64,000 bases of DNA, from the NCBI GenBank assembly GCA_900553815.1, contig USEY01000003.1, forward strand, positions 1 to 64,000. The letters run 5' to 3'. Origin of the DNA: an uncultured Bacteroides sp. (GTDB taxonomy: Bacteria; Bacteroidota; Bacteroidia; Bacteroidales; Bacteroidaceae). The notes beneath the pieces were generated by a model that saw nothing but the letters and a program-made list of their open reading frames with translations, was not told the DNA's origin and did not search any database. The number at the start of each line of letters is the position of its first letter. Position 1 is the stretch's first letter. Shown here in pieces: positions 36,318-46,202 of the stretch. The position numbers and the translations under genes were made by a program.

Positions 36318-36730
36318 GTTTCACCCTTTCACATTGACTGACAGATGGCTAATATTGAACATATTACGGTGAAACTTCACGGTTGGAAGCAGTTTCACAG
36401 TCCTTGCGTTCTGCTTTTTTTCTGACAGCATACTTGTACGGCTTCAATTTTCACCGCATCGGTATCTTTCACTGTAAAAGCATGTTCATCAGATTTTTAC
36501 GATATCCATAAGGAATAAGAAGCGGCACGACAGGTACCTACTGAGTTCCCGCATCAGGTGCGGGATGACACCATCCGGGCGCATACACGCAATACGGATG
36601 CAAAACGCAGCCGTGAAACTTATCAAGAGAGGGAATGTTTCACCATTTTCCTTTGATAAACAAGCCGTTATCTCTGGTTGTGAAAGCGTGAAACTTCCAA
36701 CAGGAGAAACCTCCATAGTGATGGTGAAAC
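36318..36730. repeat. Cluster of GTGAAAC/GTTTCAC words and one REP-like palindrome
   Basis: GTTTCAC or GTGAAAC occurs at 36318, 36369, 36392, 36613, 36637, 36688 and 36724, often as converging pairs 23-24 bp apart (36369/36392, 36613/36637). A REP-like hairpin CCCGCATCAGGTGCGGGATGAC is at about 36548. The 779-bp gap 36025-36803 has no credible gene. Confidence 0.65.
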
Positions 36731-36803
36731 TAAAACAGGCAAGTGGAAAAGATTCTTGCCTGCCAATCTAAGATGAAAAGACGTTTCAAATCCAAAGACT
36801 GGC

Positions 36804-37085
36804 TCAGTCCTTGACTTCCTCAAAATCGACGTACTCGCCTTCGTCGTCCGAGAACACTTTCTTCCGTTTGTTGCCACCGTCCGGTTCATGCAGTTTACCG
36901 GTTGAGGAAGATTGTGCCGACTGTCCGCTGCCGGCATTCGATTGTCGGCCGGTGGTATATACCCTCCAGCCGGAGCCATGCTTGCTACCGCCAAACAGAC
37001 GGCTGATGAAACCGGCTATCAACGACAGTCCTATCAACAATATGGCAAGGACAAGAATAAAAATGAAACCTATGAAATGTAACAT
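36804..37085 (-). CDS. DUF4834 family membrane protein
   Basis: A 93-residue protein with one long N-terminal transmembrane helix (about 4-30), then a Gly/Ser-rich linker and an acidic end (DDEGEYVDFEEVKD). This is the DUF4834 layout of Bacteroidetes. It is last in the psd-pssA operon, 48 bp after pssA; a role connected with membranes is plausible but unproven. Confidence 0.8.
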   Translation of the reverse strand: MLHFIGFIFILVLAILLIGLSLIAGFISRLFGGSKHGSGWRVYTTGRQSNAGSGQSAQSSSTGKLHEPDGGNKRKKVFSDDEGEYVDFEEVKD

Positions 37086-37133
37086 GTAGTTTTCTATTAA
37101 AAAAAAATACGACGCCCACTGGCAACCGCAGAT

Positions 37134-37832
37134 TTACTTTCTCTTGCCGGTGAGCAATGAAATCAAGATATACCATACGATGGCTGCGGCAATACCCGGT
37201 ATGTGCAAAATGGCCAGCAACGGGATGCACACAAGCAGGAAGATGAAGCTCACCTTGTTGTCTTTCCACGAAAGGTTCTTGAACTTCAGCGAGAACATGG
37301 GAATCTCAGACACCAGCAACCATGACGACAGGCAAACCAGTACCAACAACAGCAGTGGATGTACACTGGATACCAAATAATCGTGCAGGCCGACTACCAG
37401 TGAAGCCCAAAACAAAGCGTTGGCAGGAACGGGCAGCCCGATGAAAGAAGTGGTCTGACGGGTATCATTGTTGAACTTGGCCAGGCGCAGCCCTGAAAAG
37501 ACTGCTATCAGAAACGCCAAATAGGGCAGATAAGCCATTATACCGCTTTCCCCAGCCCACATCTCGGACAATAGTGAGAAGACAACTGCCGACGGTGCCA
37601 CGCCGAAACTGATATCATCGGCCAGCGAATCCAAATCCTTGCCAATGACCGAATGTGCCCCCAACGCACGGGCAGCCAAGCCGTCGAAGAAATCAAACGC
37701 CGCACTTATAACAATAAACAAGAGTGCCAGGCTGTAGTTTGCTTCAAAGGCCATGACAGTGGCAATACAGCCCGAAAACAAGTTCAGGCATGTCAGTGTG
37801 TTGGGAATATGGCGGGTAATGCAGTTTGCCAT
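37134..37832 (-). CDS. pssA: CDP-diacylglycerol-serine O-phosphatidyltransferase
   Basis: A 232-residue integral membrane enzyme that makes phosphatidylserine. The CDP-alcohol phosphotransferase motif is complete: DGLAARALGAHSVIGKDLDS then LAD, fitting D-G-x2-A-R-x8-G-x3-D-x3-D. About seven hydrophobic segments follow the usual topology. It lies 10 bp after psd, so the two steps to phosphatidylethanolamine are one transcript. Confidence 0.95.
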   Translation of the reverse strand: MANCITRHIPNTLTCLNLFSGCIATVMAFEANYSLALLFIVISAAFDFFDGLAARALGAHSVIGKDLDSLADDISFGVAPSAVVFSLLSEMWAGESGIMAYLPYLAFLIAVFSGLRLAKFNNDTRQTTSFIGLPVPANALFWASLVVGLHDYLVSSVHPLLLLVLVCLSSWLLVSEIPMFSLKFKNLSWKDNKVSFIFLLVCIPLLAILHIPGIAAAIVWYILISLLTGKRK

Positions 37833-37842
37833 AATGATTCAA

Positions 37843-38529
37843 TTATTTTAATTTGGCTATCACGGTCTGATTGCCGGTAGTCTGTTGTCCCAGTTTTACG
37901 AGCACTTCCGTACCCAGTGGCAAGAAGACATCCACACGCGAACCAAACTTAATGAAGCCCATGTGCTCGTCTATGTAGCATTCTTCGCCCGGCTCGGCAT
38001 AAGTCACAATCCGTCGCGCCATGGCTCCGGCTATCTGGCGGGCCATGATTTCCACTCCTTCGGGAGTTTCTATCACGACAGTAGAGCGTTCGTTGTCCGT
38101 ACTGGCCTTGGGCAGCCAGGCTTTCATGAATTTACCATTCTGATGGCTCACGCTCTTCACGGTTCCGTCCACCGGATACCAGTTGGCATGCACATTCACC
38201 AGACTCATGAAGATAGATACCATGATGCGGCGTTCGTGGAAATATTCGTTTTCCTCCACTTCCTCCACCACTACAATCTTTCCATCGGCAGGTGCTACAA
38301 CCACCTTCTCCGTGTCCTTGCCAAACAAGCGTATAGGGCAACGGAAGAAATTGACCATTATGCCGTAGACCACCAGACTGATGACAGCTACAACATAAAA
38401 CGGAATCTTACACTCTACGGCAAAATAGAGCGGCAAATTAATGGCCAGCAACAGCAGGAAGCCCCATATCAGCGTATGAGTACCCTCGCGATGCAATCGT
38501 ATCTTCTTTATCTTTTTTAAACGGTTCAT
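37843..38529 (-). CDS. psd: Phosphatidylserine decarboxylase (short form) proenzyme
   Basis: A 228-residue PSD of the type-A short class, with N-terminal hydrophobic helices (about 20-60) and the core [15 protein letters not shown]. The self-cleavage site is in [11 protein letters not shown]: Gly196-Ser197, with Ser197 becoming the pyruvoyl cofactor. It makes phosphatidylethanolamine from the pssA product. First gene of the operon and divergent from dnaE across 238 bp. Confidence 0.95.
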   Translation of the reverse strand: MNRLKKIKKIRLHREGTHTLIWGFLLLLAINLPLYFAVECKIPFYVVAVISLVVYGIMVNFFRCPIRLFGKDTEKVVVAPADGKIVVVEEVEENEYFHERRIMVSIFMSLVNVHANWYPVDGTVKSVSHQNGKFMKAWLPKASTDNERSTVVIETPEGVEIMARQIAGAMARRIVTYAEPGEECYIDEHMGFIKFGSRVDVFLPLGTEVLVKLGQQTTGNQTVIAKLK

Positions 38530-38710
38530 GTATCGTAATATATTAGCGACTGCCGGATAATCCAGAAACGCAGATTACTACCTTCGCAAGCCCTTTAGCA
38601 AATCCTGACAGACGCCTGAATAAAATATCTGCAAAAATAGAGTTATTTTAAAAAGCAAACAAGAATTTATAAGAGAAAAGCGGTCTTAAGCAACTTTTTA
38701 GTGATTATTT

Positions 38711-38741
38711 TTTGCCAAATACTGCATTGGTTGTACTTTTA
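38711..38741 (+). promoter_or_regulatory. Promoter of dnaE
   Basis: TTTG (38711-38714), a 19-bp spacer and TACTTTTA (38734-38741) fit the Bacteroides promoter pattern, 26 bp before the start codon. Confidence 0.55.
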
Positions 38742-38767
38742 TCCACTCTTTTACTAATAATAATTCT

Positions 38768-41700
38768 ATGCACGATTTTGTTCATTTGCACGTACACACC
38801 CAGTACTCTTTGCTCGACGGACAGGCCAGCATCAGCAAGCTGGTGGACAAAGCCATGAAAGACGGAATGAAGGGTATTGCCATCACCGACCATGGCAACA
38901 TGTTTGGCATCAAGGAATTCACCAACTACGTCAACAAAAAGAACAGTGGTCCGAAAGGTGAAATCAAAGACCTGAAGAAAGCACTGGCCGCACTGGAAGA
39001 CGAAAGCAACACCGAAGAGGGCAAGGAAGCCAAGATTGCGGAATGCAAAGCCAAAATAGCAGAGGCGGAAGCCAAGCTTTTCAAGCCAATCATCGGTTGC
39101 GAAATGTATGTGGCACGCCGCAGCATGGACAAGAAAGAGGGCAAATCCGACCAGAGCGGCTGGCACCTTATTGTATTGGCAAAGAACGAAAAAGGATACC
39201 ATAACCTCATCAAGCTCGTATCGCATGCCTGGACCGAAGGCTACTACATGCGTCCGCGTACCGACCGCAGCGAACTGGAGAAGTATCATGAGGGACTTAT
39301 AGTCTGCTCGGCCTGCATCGGTGGCGAGGTTCCCAAAAAGATTATCAACGACCAGCTGGAAGAAGCCGAGGAAGCCGTGCGCTGGTACAAGAATCTCTTT
39401 GGCGAGGACTACTACCTGGAGTTGCAACGCCATAAAGCCACCGTGCCGCGTGCCAACCACGAAGCCTACCCCATGCAACAAAAAGCCAACGCCTATATTC
39501 TGGAGCTGGCCAAGAAATACAATATCAAGGTAATATGTACCAACGACGTCCACTTTGTAGACGAAGAGAACGCCGAGGCACACGACCGTCTGATTTGCCT
39601 CAGCACCGGCAAAGACCTGGACGACCCCAAGCGCATGCTTTATACCAAACAGGAATGGATGAAGACAAAAGCCGAAATGAACCAGTTGTTTGCCGACATT
39701 CCCGAAGCACTGACCAACACACTGGAAGTACTGGACAAGGTGGAATACTATTCCATCGACCATGCGCCCATCATGCCTACCTTTGCCATTCCCGAAGAGT
39801 TTGGTACAGAAGCCGAATATCGCCAACGCCTGACCGAAAAAGACCTCTTCGACGAGTTTACACAGGACGAAAACGGTAACGTAGTGCTCGATGAAGAAGC
39901 CGCCAAAGCCAAAATCAAGCGTCTGGGCGGATATGACAAGCTCTACCGTATCAAACTGGAAGCCGACTATCTGGCCAAACTGACCTTCGACGGTGCCAAA
40001 CGACTTTACGGCGACCCGCTCAGTGAAGAAGTGCAGGAACGACTCAAGTTCGAGCTCTACATCATGAAGACCATGGGTTTCCCGGGCTACTTTCTCATCG
40101 TGCAGGACTTCATCAATGCCGCCCGCTCCAAACTGGGCGTATGGGTAGGCCCCGGACGTGGTTCGGCCGCCGGTTCTGCCGTTGCCTACTGCCTGGGCAT
40201 TACCAAGATTGACCCCATTCAGTACGACCTGCTGTTCGAGCGTTTCCTGAACCCCGACCGTATCTCTCTCCCCGATATCGATGTGGACTTCGATGATGAT
40301 GGCCGCGGAGAGGTGTTGCGCTGGGTAACCGAGAAATACGGACAGGAGAAAGTGGCACACATCATTACCTACGGTACAATGGCCACCAAATTGGTTATCA
40401 AGGACGTGGCCCGTGTGGAAAAGCTGCCGCTTGCCGAAGCCGACCGTCTGGCCAAGCTCGTACCCGACAAGATACCCGACAAAAAGCTCAACCTGCCCAA
40501 CGCCATAGAATACGTGCCCGAGCTGCAAGCCGCTGAAGCCTCGCCCGACCCGCTGGTGCGCGACACGCTGAAGTATGCCAAGATGCTCGAAGGCAACGTA
40601 CGCGGTACGGGTGTACATGCCTGCGGTACCATTATCTGCCGCGACGACATTACCGACTGGGTACCCGTGAGCACCGCCGACGATAAGGAGACAGGTGAGA
40701 AGATGCTCGTCACCCAGTATGAAGGTTCGGTCATCGAAGACACGGGACTTATCAAGATGGACTTCCTGGGACTGAAGACACTGTCCATCCTCAAGGAAGC
40801 CGTGGAGAACATACGCCAACACCGAGGACTTGACCTCGACATCGACAAGATTTCCATCAGCGACCCTGCCACTTATAAACTCTACTGCGACGGACGTACC
40901 ATTGGAACCTTCCAGTTTGAATCGGCCGGTATGCAGAAGTACCTGCGCGAGTTGCAACCCAGCACTTTCGAGGACCTGATTGCCATGAACGCCCTCTACC
41001 GACCGGGACCTATGGACTACATCCCCGACTTCATCGACCGTAAGCAGGGACGCAAGCCCATCGAGTACGATATACCCATCATGGAAAAGTACCTGAAGGA
41101 TACGTACGGCATCACCGTCTACCAGGAGCAGGTCATGCTTCTGTCGCGTCTGCTGGCCGACTTTACCCGAGGCGAATCGGATGCCTTGCGTAAGGCCATG
41201 GGTAAGAAGCTGCGCGACAAGCTGGACCACATGAAACCCAAATTCATCTCCGGCGGACAAAAGAACGGACACGACCCCAAGGTACTGGAAAAGATATGGG
41301 CCGATTGGGAGAAGTTTGCTTCCTACGCCTTCAACAAGTCGCACGCCACCTGCTATTCGTGGGTTGCCTACCAGACGGCCTACCTCAAGGCCAACTATCC
41401 TGCCGAGTACATGGCAGCCGTCATGAGCCGAAGCTTGTCGAACATCACCGACATCACCAAGCTCATGGACGAATGCAAAGCCATGGGCATTAAGGTATTG
41501 GGACCGGATGTCAACGAGAGTAACCTGAAGTTCACCGTCAACCAGGAAGGAAACGTACGCTTCGGCCTGGGTGCGGTCAAGGGTGTGGGCGAAGGAGCTG
41601 TGCTGTCCATCATCAACGAGCGCCAGAAGAACGGTCCGTTCAAGGGCATATTCGACTTTGTGCAACGTGTCAACCTGGCCGCCTGCAATCGCAAGAACAT

Positions 41701-42565
41701 TGAATGCCTGGCACTGGCCGGAGCACTCGACGCCTTCCCTGAACTGAAGCGCGAACAGTACTTCGCCGTCAACAACAAGAACGAGACGTTCATCGAAACC
41801 CTCGTGCGCTATGGCTACCGCTACCAGGCCGACCAGGCCGCAGCCGCCAACTCGCTCTTCGGCGGCGACAACGTGGTGGAGATTGCTACACCCGAGATAC
41901 TGCCGGCCGAACGCTGGTCGGACCTCGACCGTCTGAACCGCGAACGCGAGCTGGTAGGCATCTACCTTTCCGCTCATCCGCTGGATGAGTATGCCGTAGT
42001 GCTGGAACATGTCTGCAACACCCACATGTCCGAGCTGGACGATAAAGCCGCACTCGTGGGACGCGAAATCACCATGGGCGGTATAGTCACCGCCGTACGC
42101 CGCGGCATCAGCAAGAACGGTAACCCCTACGGCATAGCCAAGATTGAGGACTATTCGGGTTCGGCCGAACTGCCGTTCTTCGGCAACGACTGGGTGACCT
42201 ATCAAGGCTATCTGGGCGAACGTACCTTCCTCTTCATCAAGGCGCGTTGTCAGCCCAAGCAATGGAAGCCCAACGAGCTGGAGCTGAAAATCACCTCCAT
42301 GGAGCTGTTGCCCGATGTAAAGGAAAAGCTCGTCGAGAAGATTACCATTGCCATCCCGCTGAGCGTGCTTAGCCTCAACCTCATCAACGAGCTGGAGGAA
42401 AAGACCAAAGAAAGTCCGGGCAACACCGAACTCTACTTCAAGGTGACCGACAACGAGAGCAAATCAAGCCTCGACTTCGTATCGCGACCGGTCAAACTGT
42501 CTGTCGGCCGCGACCTGATAAACTATCTGAAAGAGCGGCCCGAACTCAGTTTCCGAATAAACTGA
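38768..42565 (+). CDS. dnaE: DNA polymerase III alpha subunit
   Basis: The 1265-residue replicative polymerase. It opens with the PHP domain (FVHLHVHTQYSLLDG, ITDHGNMFG). The palm carries the catalytic aspartates in PDIDVDFDDDGR (about 502-513), after GRGSAAGSAVAYCLGIT. Finger motifs (ALYRPGPMDYIPDFI, FNKSHATCYSWVAYQTAYLKANYPAEYMA), a helix-hairpin-helix region and an OB-fold domain (GREITMGGIVTAVRRG) follow. An insertion rich in Lys/Glu/Ala (about residues 58-110), typical of Bacteroidetes, interrupts the PHP domain. Complete and apparently a single-gene unit. Confidence 0.98.
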   Translation: MHDFVHLHVHTQYSLLDGQASISKLVDKAMKDGMKGIAITDHGNMFGIKEFTNYVNKKNSGPKGEIKDLKKALAALEDESNTEEGKEAKIAECKAKIAEAEAKLFKPIIGCEMYVARRSMDKKEGKSDQSGWHLIVLAKNEKGYHNLIKLVSHAWTEGYYMRPRTDRSELEKYHEGLIVCSACIGGEVPKKIINDQLEEAEEAVRWYKNLFGEDYYLELQRHKATVPRANHEAYPMQQKANAYILELAKKYNIKVICTNDVHFVDEENAEAHDRLICLSTGKDLDDPKRMLYTKQEWMKTKAEMNQLFADIPEALTNTLEVLDKVEYYSIDHAPIMPTFAIPEEFGTEAEYRQRLTEKDLFDEFTQDENGNVVLDEEAAKAKIKRLGGYDKLYRIKLEADYLAKLTFDGAKRLYGDPLSEEVQERLKFELYIMKTMGFPGYFLIVQDFINAARSKLGVWVGPGRGSAAGSAVAYCLGITKIDPIQYDLLFERFLNPDRISLPDIDVDFDDDGRGEVLRWVTEKYGQEKVAHIITYGTMATKLVIKDVARVEKLPLAEADRLAKLVPDKIPDKKLNLPNAIEYVPELQAAEASPDPLVRDTLKYAKMLEGNVRGTGVHACGTIICRDDITDWVPVSTADDKETGEKMLVTQYEGSVIEDTGLIKMDFLGLKTLSILKEAVENIRQHRGLDLDIDKISISDPATYKLYCDGRTIGTFQFESAGMQKYLRELQPSTFEDLIAMNALYRPGPMDYIPDFIDRKQGRKPIEYDIPIMEKYLKDTYGITVYQEQVMLLSRLLADFTRGESDALRKAMGKKLRDKLDHMKPKFISGGQKNGHDPKVLEKIWADWEKFASYAFNKSHATCYSWVAYQTAYLKANYPAEYMAAVMSRSLSNITDITKLMDECKAMGIKVLGPDVNESNLKFTVNQEGNVRFGLGAVKGVGEGAVLSIINERQKNGPFKGIFDFVQRVNLAACNRKNIECLALAGALDAFPELKREQYFAVNNKNETFIETLVRYGYRYQADQAAAANSLFGGDNVVEIATPEILPAERWSDLDRLNRERELVGIYLSAHPLDEYAVVLEHVCNTHMSELDDKAALVGREITMGGIVTAVRRGISKNGNPYGIAKIEDYSGSAELPFFGNDWVTYQGYLGERTFLFIKARCQPKQWKPNELELKITSMELLPDVKEKLVEKITIAIPLSVLSLNLINELEEKTKESPGNTELYFKVTDNESKSSLDFVSRPVKLSVGRDLINYLKERPELSFRIN

Positions 42566-42617
42566 CCCTCTTTCCACCCAACTACCAAGGAGGGTGTATC
42601 AAAACTAAACCTATTTT

Positions 42618-42691
42618 TTAGACGCGGATTGTGCGGATTAAGCGGATTTCTTTATTGCCTAACCCTCATAATCCGCTTTATCCGCGTCTAA
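42618..42691. repeat. TTAGACGC…GCGGAT long inverted repeat (copy 2), possible terminator of dnaE
   Basis: The left arm TTAGACGCGGAT (42618-42629), followed by two more GCGGATT words, pairs with ATCCGCTTTATCCGCGTCTAA (42671-42691). It lies 53 bp after the dnaE stop, as the copy at 22974 lies just after hutH. Confidence 0.75.
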
Positions 42692-42929
42692 AAGATAAGG
42701 ATAGTTCGTTTTGACCCTCTTTGTTTTATCCACACTGCCATACAGCCCAGTCATTGCAAACTACACTTCGGTCATCGATATCCACACCCCGGAAACAAAA
42801 CCATTGTATCACCATTCCCCCTCATCTACCTTTGTAGCGGCAAAGAGCAAGGAGCCGAGGCTTAGGGATAAGCTTCGACACGTGTGCTGCCCAAATAAAT
42901 CTCTTCATCTTTAATTTTTAAGTGTTAAA

Positions 42930-43059
42930 TGACAGGCATCGGCCATTCCTCTTATGGCCAATGTCAGAGTCCGGAGAGAACCGGGCAGGTAGTGGGGATA
43001 CCGTTTACAGAGTATACCCTTTTTCAAGCCTTAACTATCAGCGCCCCACTACTGCCTGG
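42930..43059. repeat. Two stem-loops upstream of the efflux genes
   Basis: TGACAGGCATCGGCCAT (42930-42946) pairs with ATGGCCAATGTCA (42954-42966). CCGGGCAGGTAGTGGGG (42981-42997) pairs with CCCCACTACTGCCTGG (43044-43059), with one bulged base and one mismatch. No protein gene is credible in the 690-bp gap 42566-43255. Confidence 0.55.
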
Positions 43060-43255
43060 TTTCCTCCATTCTTTTGCCAACACCGGATGAACAGAAAGAA
43101 CAGTCGGAGCAAACAACGAGCGGGCGAAACAACAACCATGCCCCCCAAGGACAAGGTAAACCCAAGAAGAGAGAAAAACAAAAGACGGAGAGCAAGCATA
43201 AAAAGACATATTAATACATCATATATAATAGGTATAAAGGAAACATAAGGAAACG

Positions 43256-44305
43256 ATGGAAAAAAGATTATTACTGGCAAGTACAACACTGCTGCTGCTC
43301 GCCTCCTGCGGACAGCAAGCCGAAGAGGGCAAGGAATTGCCTCTAGTCAACACAGTAACAGCTGAACAAGTCTCAGCCCCCACCCAGCGGAGCTACACCT
43401 TCATATCCGAACCCTACCGGCAGGTTGACCTGTCCTTCCGGGTTGGCGGACCGGTGAAGACCTTCGACGTGCAAAGCGGACAGCACTTCAGCAAGGGCCA
43501 ACTGATAGCCGCTATCGACGAACGCGACTTCCTCATCCGCAAAGAGCGCGCCGAAGCCCTCTACCGGCAGGCCGAAGCCGACTACCGCCGCGTGGCCAAC
43601 CTCTATGAGAAGAACAACATATCGGGAACCAGCTACGAAAAGGCACGTGCCGACTATGCCCAGGCCAAGGCCGAAGCCGAATCGGCCACCAACGCCTGGC
43701 AGGACACCCGTCTGACAGCTCCCTTCGACGGCTACGTGCAGCAAGTCTGCATCGAACGCTATCAGGACGTCAAGGCTTCCATGCCGGTGGTGAGCTTCAT
43801 CGACCTGTCGCGCATCAAGATACAAGTCTACGTGCCCGAAGACCTGGCCTCCTCCCTGCGTACGGCAGAAGCCTTGCGTTCGGCCTGCCGCATTACCTTC
43901 GACGCCCTGCCCGGACAAGTATTCACACCCTCGGAGGCCTATCTGACCCGGACAGCCACCTCCAACAACATTTCATTCCAACTGACAGCACTTATAGACA
44001 ATCCCTCCAACAGCTTGCCTGGAAGAATGGCCGGAAGCCTTTCGTTGTCCCTTCCTTTAACTTCTACCCCTTCCGTGCTCATTCCCCAGGCAGCTGTATG
44101 TCATAACGCCGAAAAAGGCAGCTACGTATGGACCGTAGGCGCCGACAACCGTGTCAGTGCGCAACCCGTCAGGCTGGGACGCCTCATGGACAACAACCGT
44201 GTGGAAGTGACCGACGGCCTCGACCACGGCCAGCGCATTGCCGCCAGCCGGCTGACATTCCTGCAAGACGGACAAGAAATAGCAACACAAGACAACCAAC
44301 AATAA
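43256..44305 (+). CDS. RND efflux periplasmic adaptor (membrane fusion lipoprotein)
   Basis: A 349-residue lipoprotein (LLASC, Cys18). Adaptor architecture is complete: barrel-sandwich halves (VDLSFRVGGPVKTFDVQSGQHFSKGQLIAAID and TAPFDGYVQQVCI) flank a coiled-coil hairpin (about 95-165), followed by beta-barrel and membrane-proximal domains. It would link an inner-membrane RND pump to a TolC channel. The pump gene 21 bp downstream and the TolC gene after it are broken, so this intact gene probably has no partner at this locus. Confidence 0.9.
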   Translation: MEKRLLLASTTLLLLASCGQQAEEGKELPLVNTVTAEQVSAPTQRSYTFISEPYRQVDLSFRVGGPVKTFDVQSGQHFSKGQLIAAIDERDFLIRKERAEALYRQAEADYRRVANLYEKNNISGTSYEKARADYAQAKAEAESATNAWQDTRLTAPFDGYVQQVCIERYQDVKASMPVVSFIDLSRIKIQVYVPEDLASSLRTAEALRSACRITFDALPGQVFTPSEAYLTRTATSNNISFQLTALIDNPSNSLPGRMAGSLSLSLPLTSTPSVLIPQAAVCHNAEKGSYVWTVGADNRVSAQPVRLGRLMDNNRVEVTDGLDHGQRIAASRLTFLQDGQEIATQDNQQ

Positions 44306-44326
44306 AGGATAAGGAGACAGAAGACA

Positions 44327-45819
44327 ATGAAAGACATTGCCAAATTCTTTCTGAAGAACAAGGCCCTGAGCTGGTTGCTGCTGGGCCTCATACTCATAGG
44401 CGGCGTGGTGGCCTACAACGGCATGGGCAAGCTGGAAGACGCCCCCTTCACCATCAAGCAGGCCGTGGTGACCACCACCTACCCCGGCGCATCGCCACTG
44501 GAAGTGCAACAGCAGGTCACCGACGTGCTCGAAGAGTCCATACAGTCGCTGGGCGAACTCTACTACCTGAAGACCGACAACCGGGCCGGCCTGTCGAAGA
44601 TTACCGTCTACGTGAAAAAGGAAATACGCGCCGACACCATGCAGCAGCTGTGGGACAAGCTGCGCCGCAAGGTAAGCGACGTGCAGAGCAAGCTGCCGGC
44701 CGGTGCCGAACCGTCGGTGGTGAACGATGACTTCGGCGACGTGCTGGGTGTGTTCTACAGCCTCAGCAGCGACACACGCACCTACCGCGAACTGGAAGAC
44801 CAGGCCAAGCGCATCAAGAACGAACTGCTGGGCATGAAGGACGTGGCCAAGGTGGAACTCTTCGGCATCCAGAACCGTACGATAGAAGTCAACGTCAACC
44901 AGGCACTCATGTCACAAAGCGGAATCAGCATGGCCGACATTGCCGCCGCCTTCGACCGCCAGAACCGGGTAGTTGACGCAGGCGGACTGGAGACCGGCTC
45001 CAACCGCCTCCGCATAGAGGCCACCGGCAGCTTCAGCAACCCGCCGAAAGCTGGGACCAGTATACGCTGGAAGACCTGCCCGTGTGGAACGGACGAAACT
45101 CGGCACCGCTGGCACAAGTGGCCGACAGCATTGGGCCGGGCTGGGAATGGCCGCTGGTCAGGACCTACAACCGACAGCTGTCCATGGCAGCCCAGTGCGA
45201 CGTGCAACCCGGACACACCATGAAGGAAGTGCACAGCGAAATCAGGCAGGCCATCGAGCAGATACAACTGCCGCCGGGCTACACCTTCTTCTGGGACTCG
45301 CAATACAAGGACCAGCGCGAGGCCATGCAGGCACTCACCAAGTTCTTCCCCCTGGCACAGGTGTTCCTGGTGCTCATTCTGGTGGCGCTCTTTGGCAACT
45401 TCCGCCAGCCGCTCATCATCTTCCTCATCCTGCCGCTTTCGGTCATCGGAGTCGTCATCGGGCTGCTGCTCACCGGTTTCCAGTTCGGCTTCTTCTGCAT
45501 AGCCGGCTGGCTGGGACTGCTGGGCATGATTATCAAGAATGTCATCGTGCTGATTGACGAAGTGAACGCGCAGCGCCGTGCCGGTGTGAAGGCCGACGAA
45601 GCCATTGTCGAAGCCACCGTGTCGCGCACGCGCCCCGTGCTCATGGCAGCCATCACTACCATCATGGGCAGCATACCGCTGTTGTTCGACGTCGTATTTG
45701 GCGGCATGGCGGCCACCATCGTCTTCGGACTGACGTTTGCCACCCTGCTCACGCTCTTCATCACGCCCGCCCTCTATGCCGTGTTCTATCCCGAAGCGGC
45801 GGGCAAGAGTATGTGCTGA
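44327..45819 (+). pseudogene. RND efflux pump, internally deleted and frameshifted
   Basis: Reading from 44327 gives the first 238 residues of an AcrB-type pump (TM1, then YPGASPLEVQQQVTDVLEESIQ and IEVNVNQALMSQSGIS) up to about 45040. There the match ends and the frame runs on as nonsense to 45223. From about 45044, in another frame, the last 258 residues of such a pump are found (LPPGYTFFWDSQY, the C-terminal membrane helices with GLLGMIIKNVIVLIDE, and SRTRPVLMAAITTI). About 500 residues, including TM2-TM6 and much of the periplasmic part, are missing. A sequencing error could explain the frameshift but not the missing 1.5 kb. Confidence 0.9.
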
Positions 45820-45838
45820 CCAGCTGCTTCACTGAAAG

Positions 45839-45864
45839 ACCAGGGCTGACAGATGCCCTGGTCA
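45839..45864. terminator. Hairpin after the broken RND gene
   Basis: GACCAGGGC/GCCCTGGTC forms a 9-bp perfect stem around an 8-base loop, 20 bp after the stop. It lacks a T-run, so terminator function is uncertain. Confidence 0.4.
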
Positions 45865-45910
45865 CAGGAAAAGTCAGGCTCTGATAGAGTAAAAGCACCA
45901 ATACATCCGG

Positions 45911-46080
45911 GCTAAAGTGCCACCTCAATATAGCTAAGGTGCCACCCTTGCATAGCTAAAGTACGGCTTTTCTCCATATTATAAGCCTTATATCCAATTG
46001 TTAAAAGCCTTATAGTATATGTCTATAAGCCTTTTAATACTACGTTAAAAGCCTTATATATTTTATGAATAAGCCTTTTA
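45911..46080. repeat. Two successive 22-bp-period arrays
   Basis: GCTAA[A/G]GTGCCACC-type units start at 45911, 45933 and 45955 (22 bp apart). They are followed by AAGCCTT units with the G at 45985, 46007, 46029, 46051 and 46073, again exactly 22 bp apart. The flanks alternate between TTAAAAGCCTTAT and TATAAGCCTTTTA. The array lies between two pseudogenes. Confidence 0.75.
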
Positions 46081-46202
46081 TTATAAGCTAAGATACGACT
46101 TTAGGAGCCCTAAGGTGGGGAGATAGCCTGCATCATCCGGCACTTCAGGTAAGAACAACCGCCGATAAAGCCCTAAAAAACATAGAATAAATCTGTAAAG
46201 AC

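Noticed and set aside
36025..36803. Small genes in the gap after tadA
   Set aside because: The open frames are short, without ribosome-binding context or family resemblance, and are broken up by repeats.
38705..42262. A 1185-codon open frame on the minus strand
   Set aside because: It is entirely antisense to dnaE, whose plus-strand product is certain; such long antisense frames follow from its codon use.
42566..43255. Protein genes between dnaE and the efflux adaptor
   Set aside because: Short frames overlap the stem-loops and show no coding pattern.
44327..45819. An RND pump broken only by a sequencing frameshift
   Set aside because: Correcting the frame still leaves about 500 residues missing from the middle.
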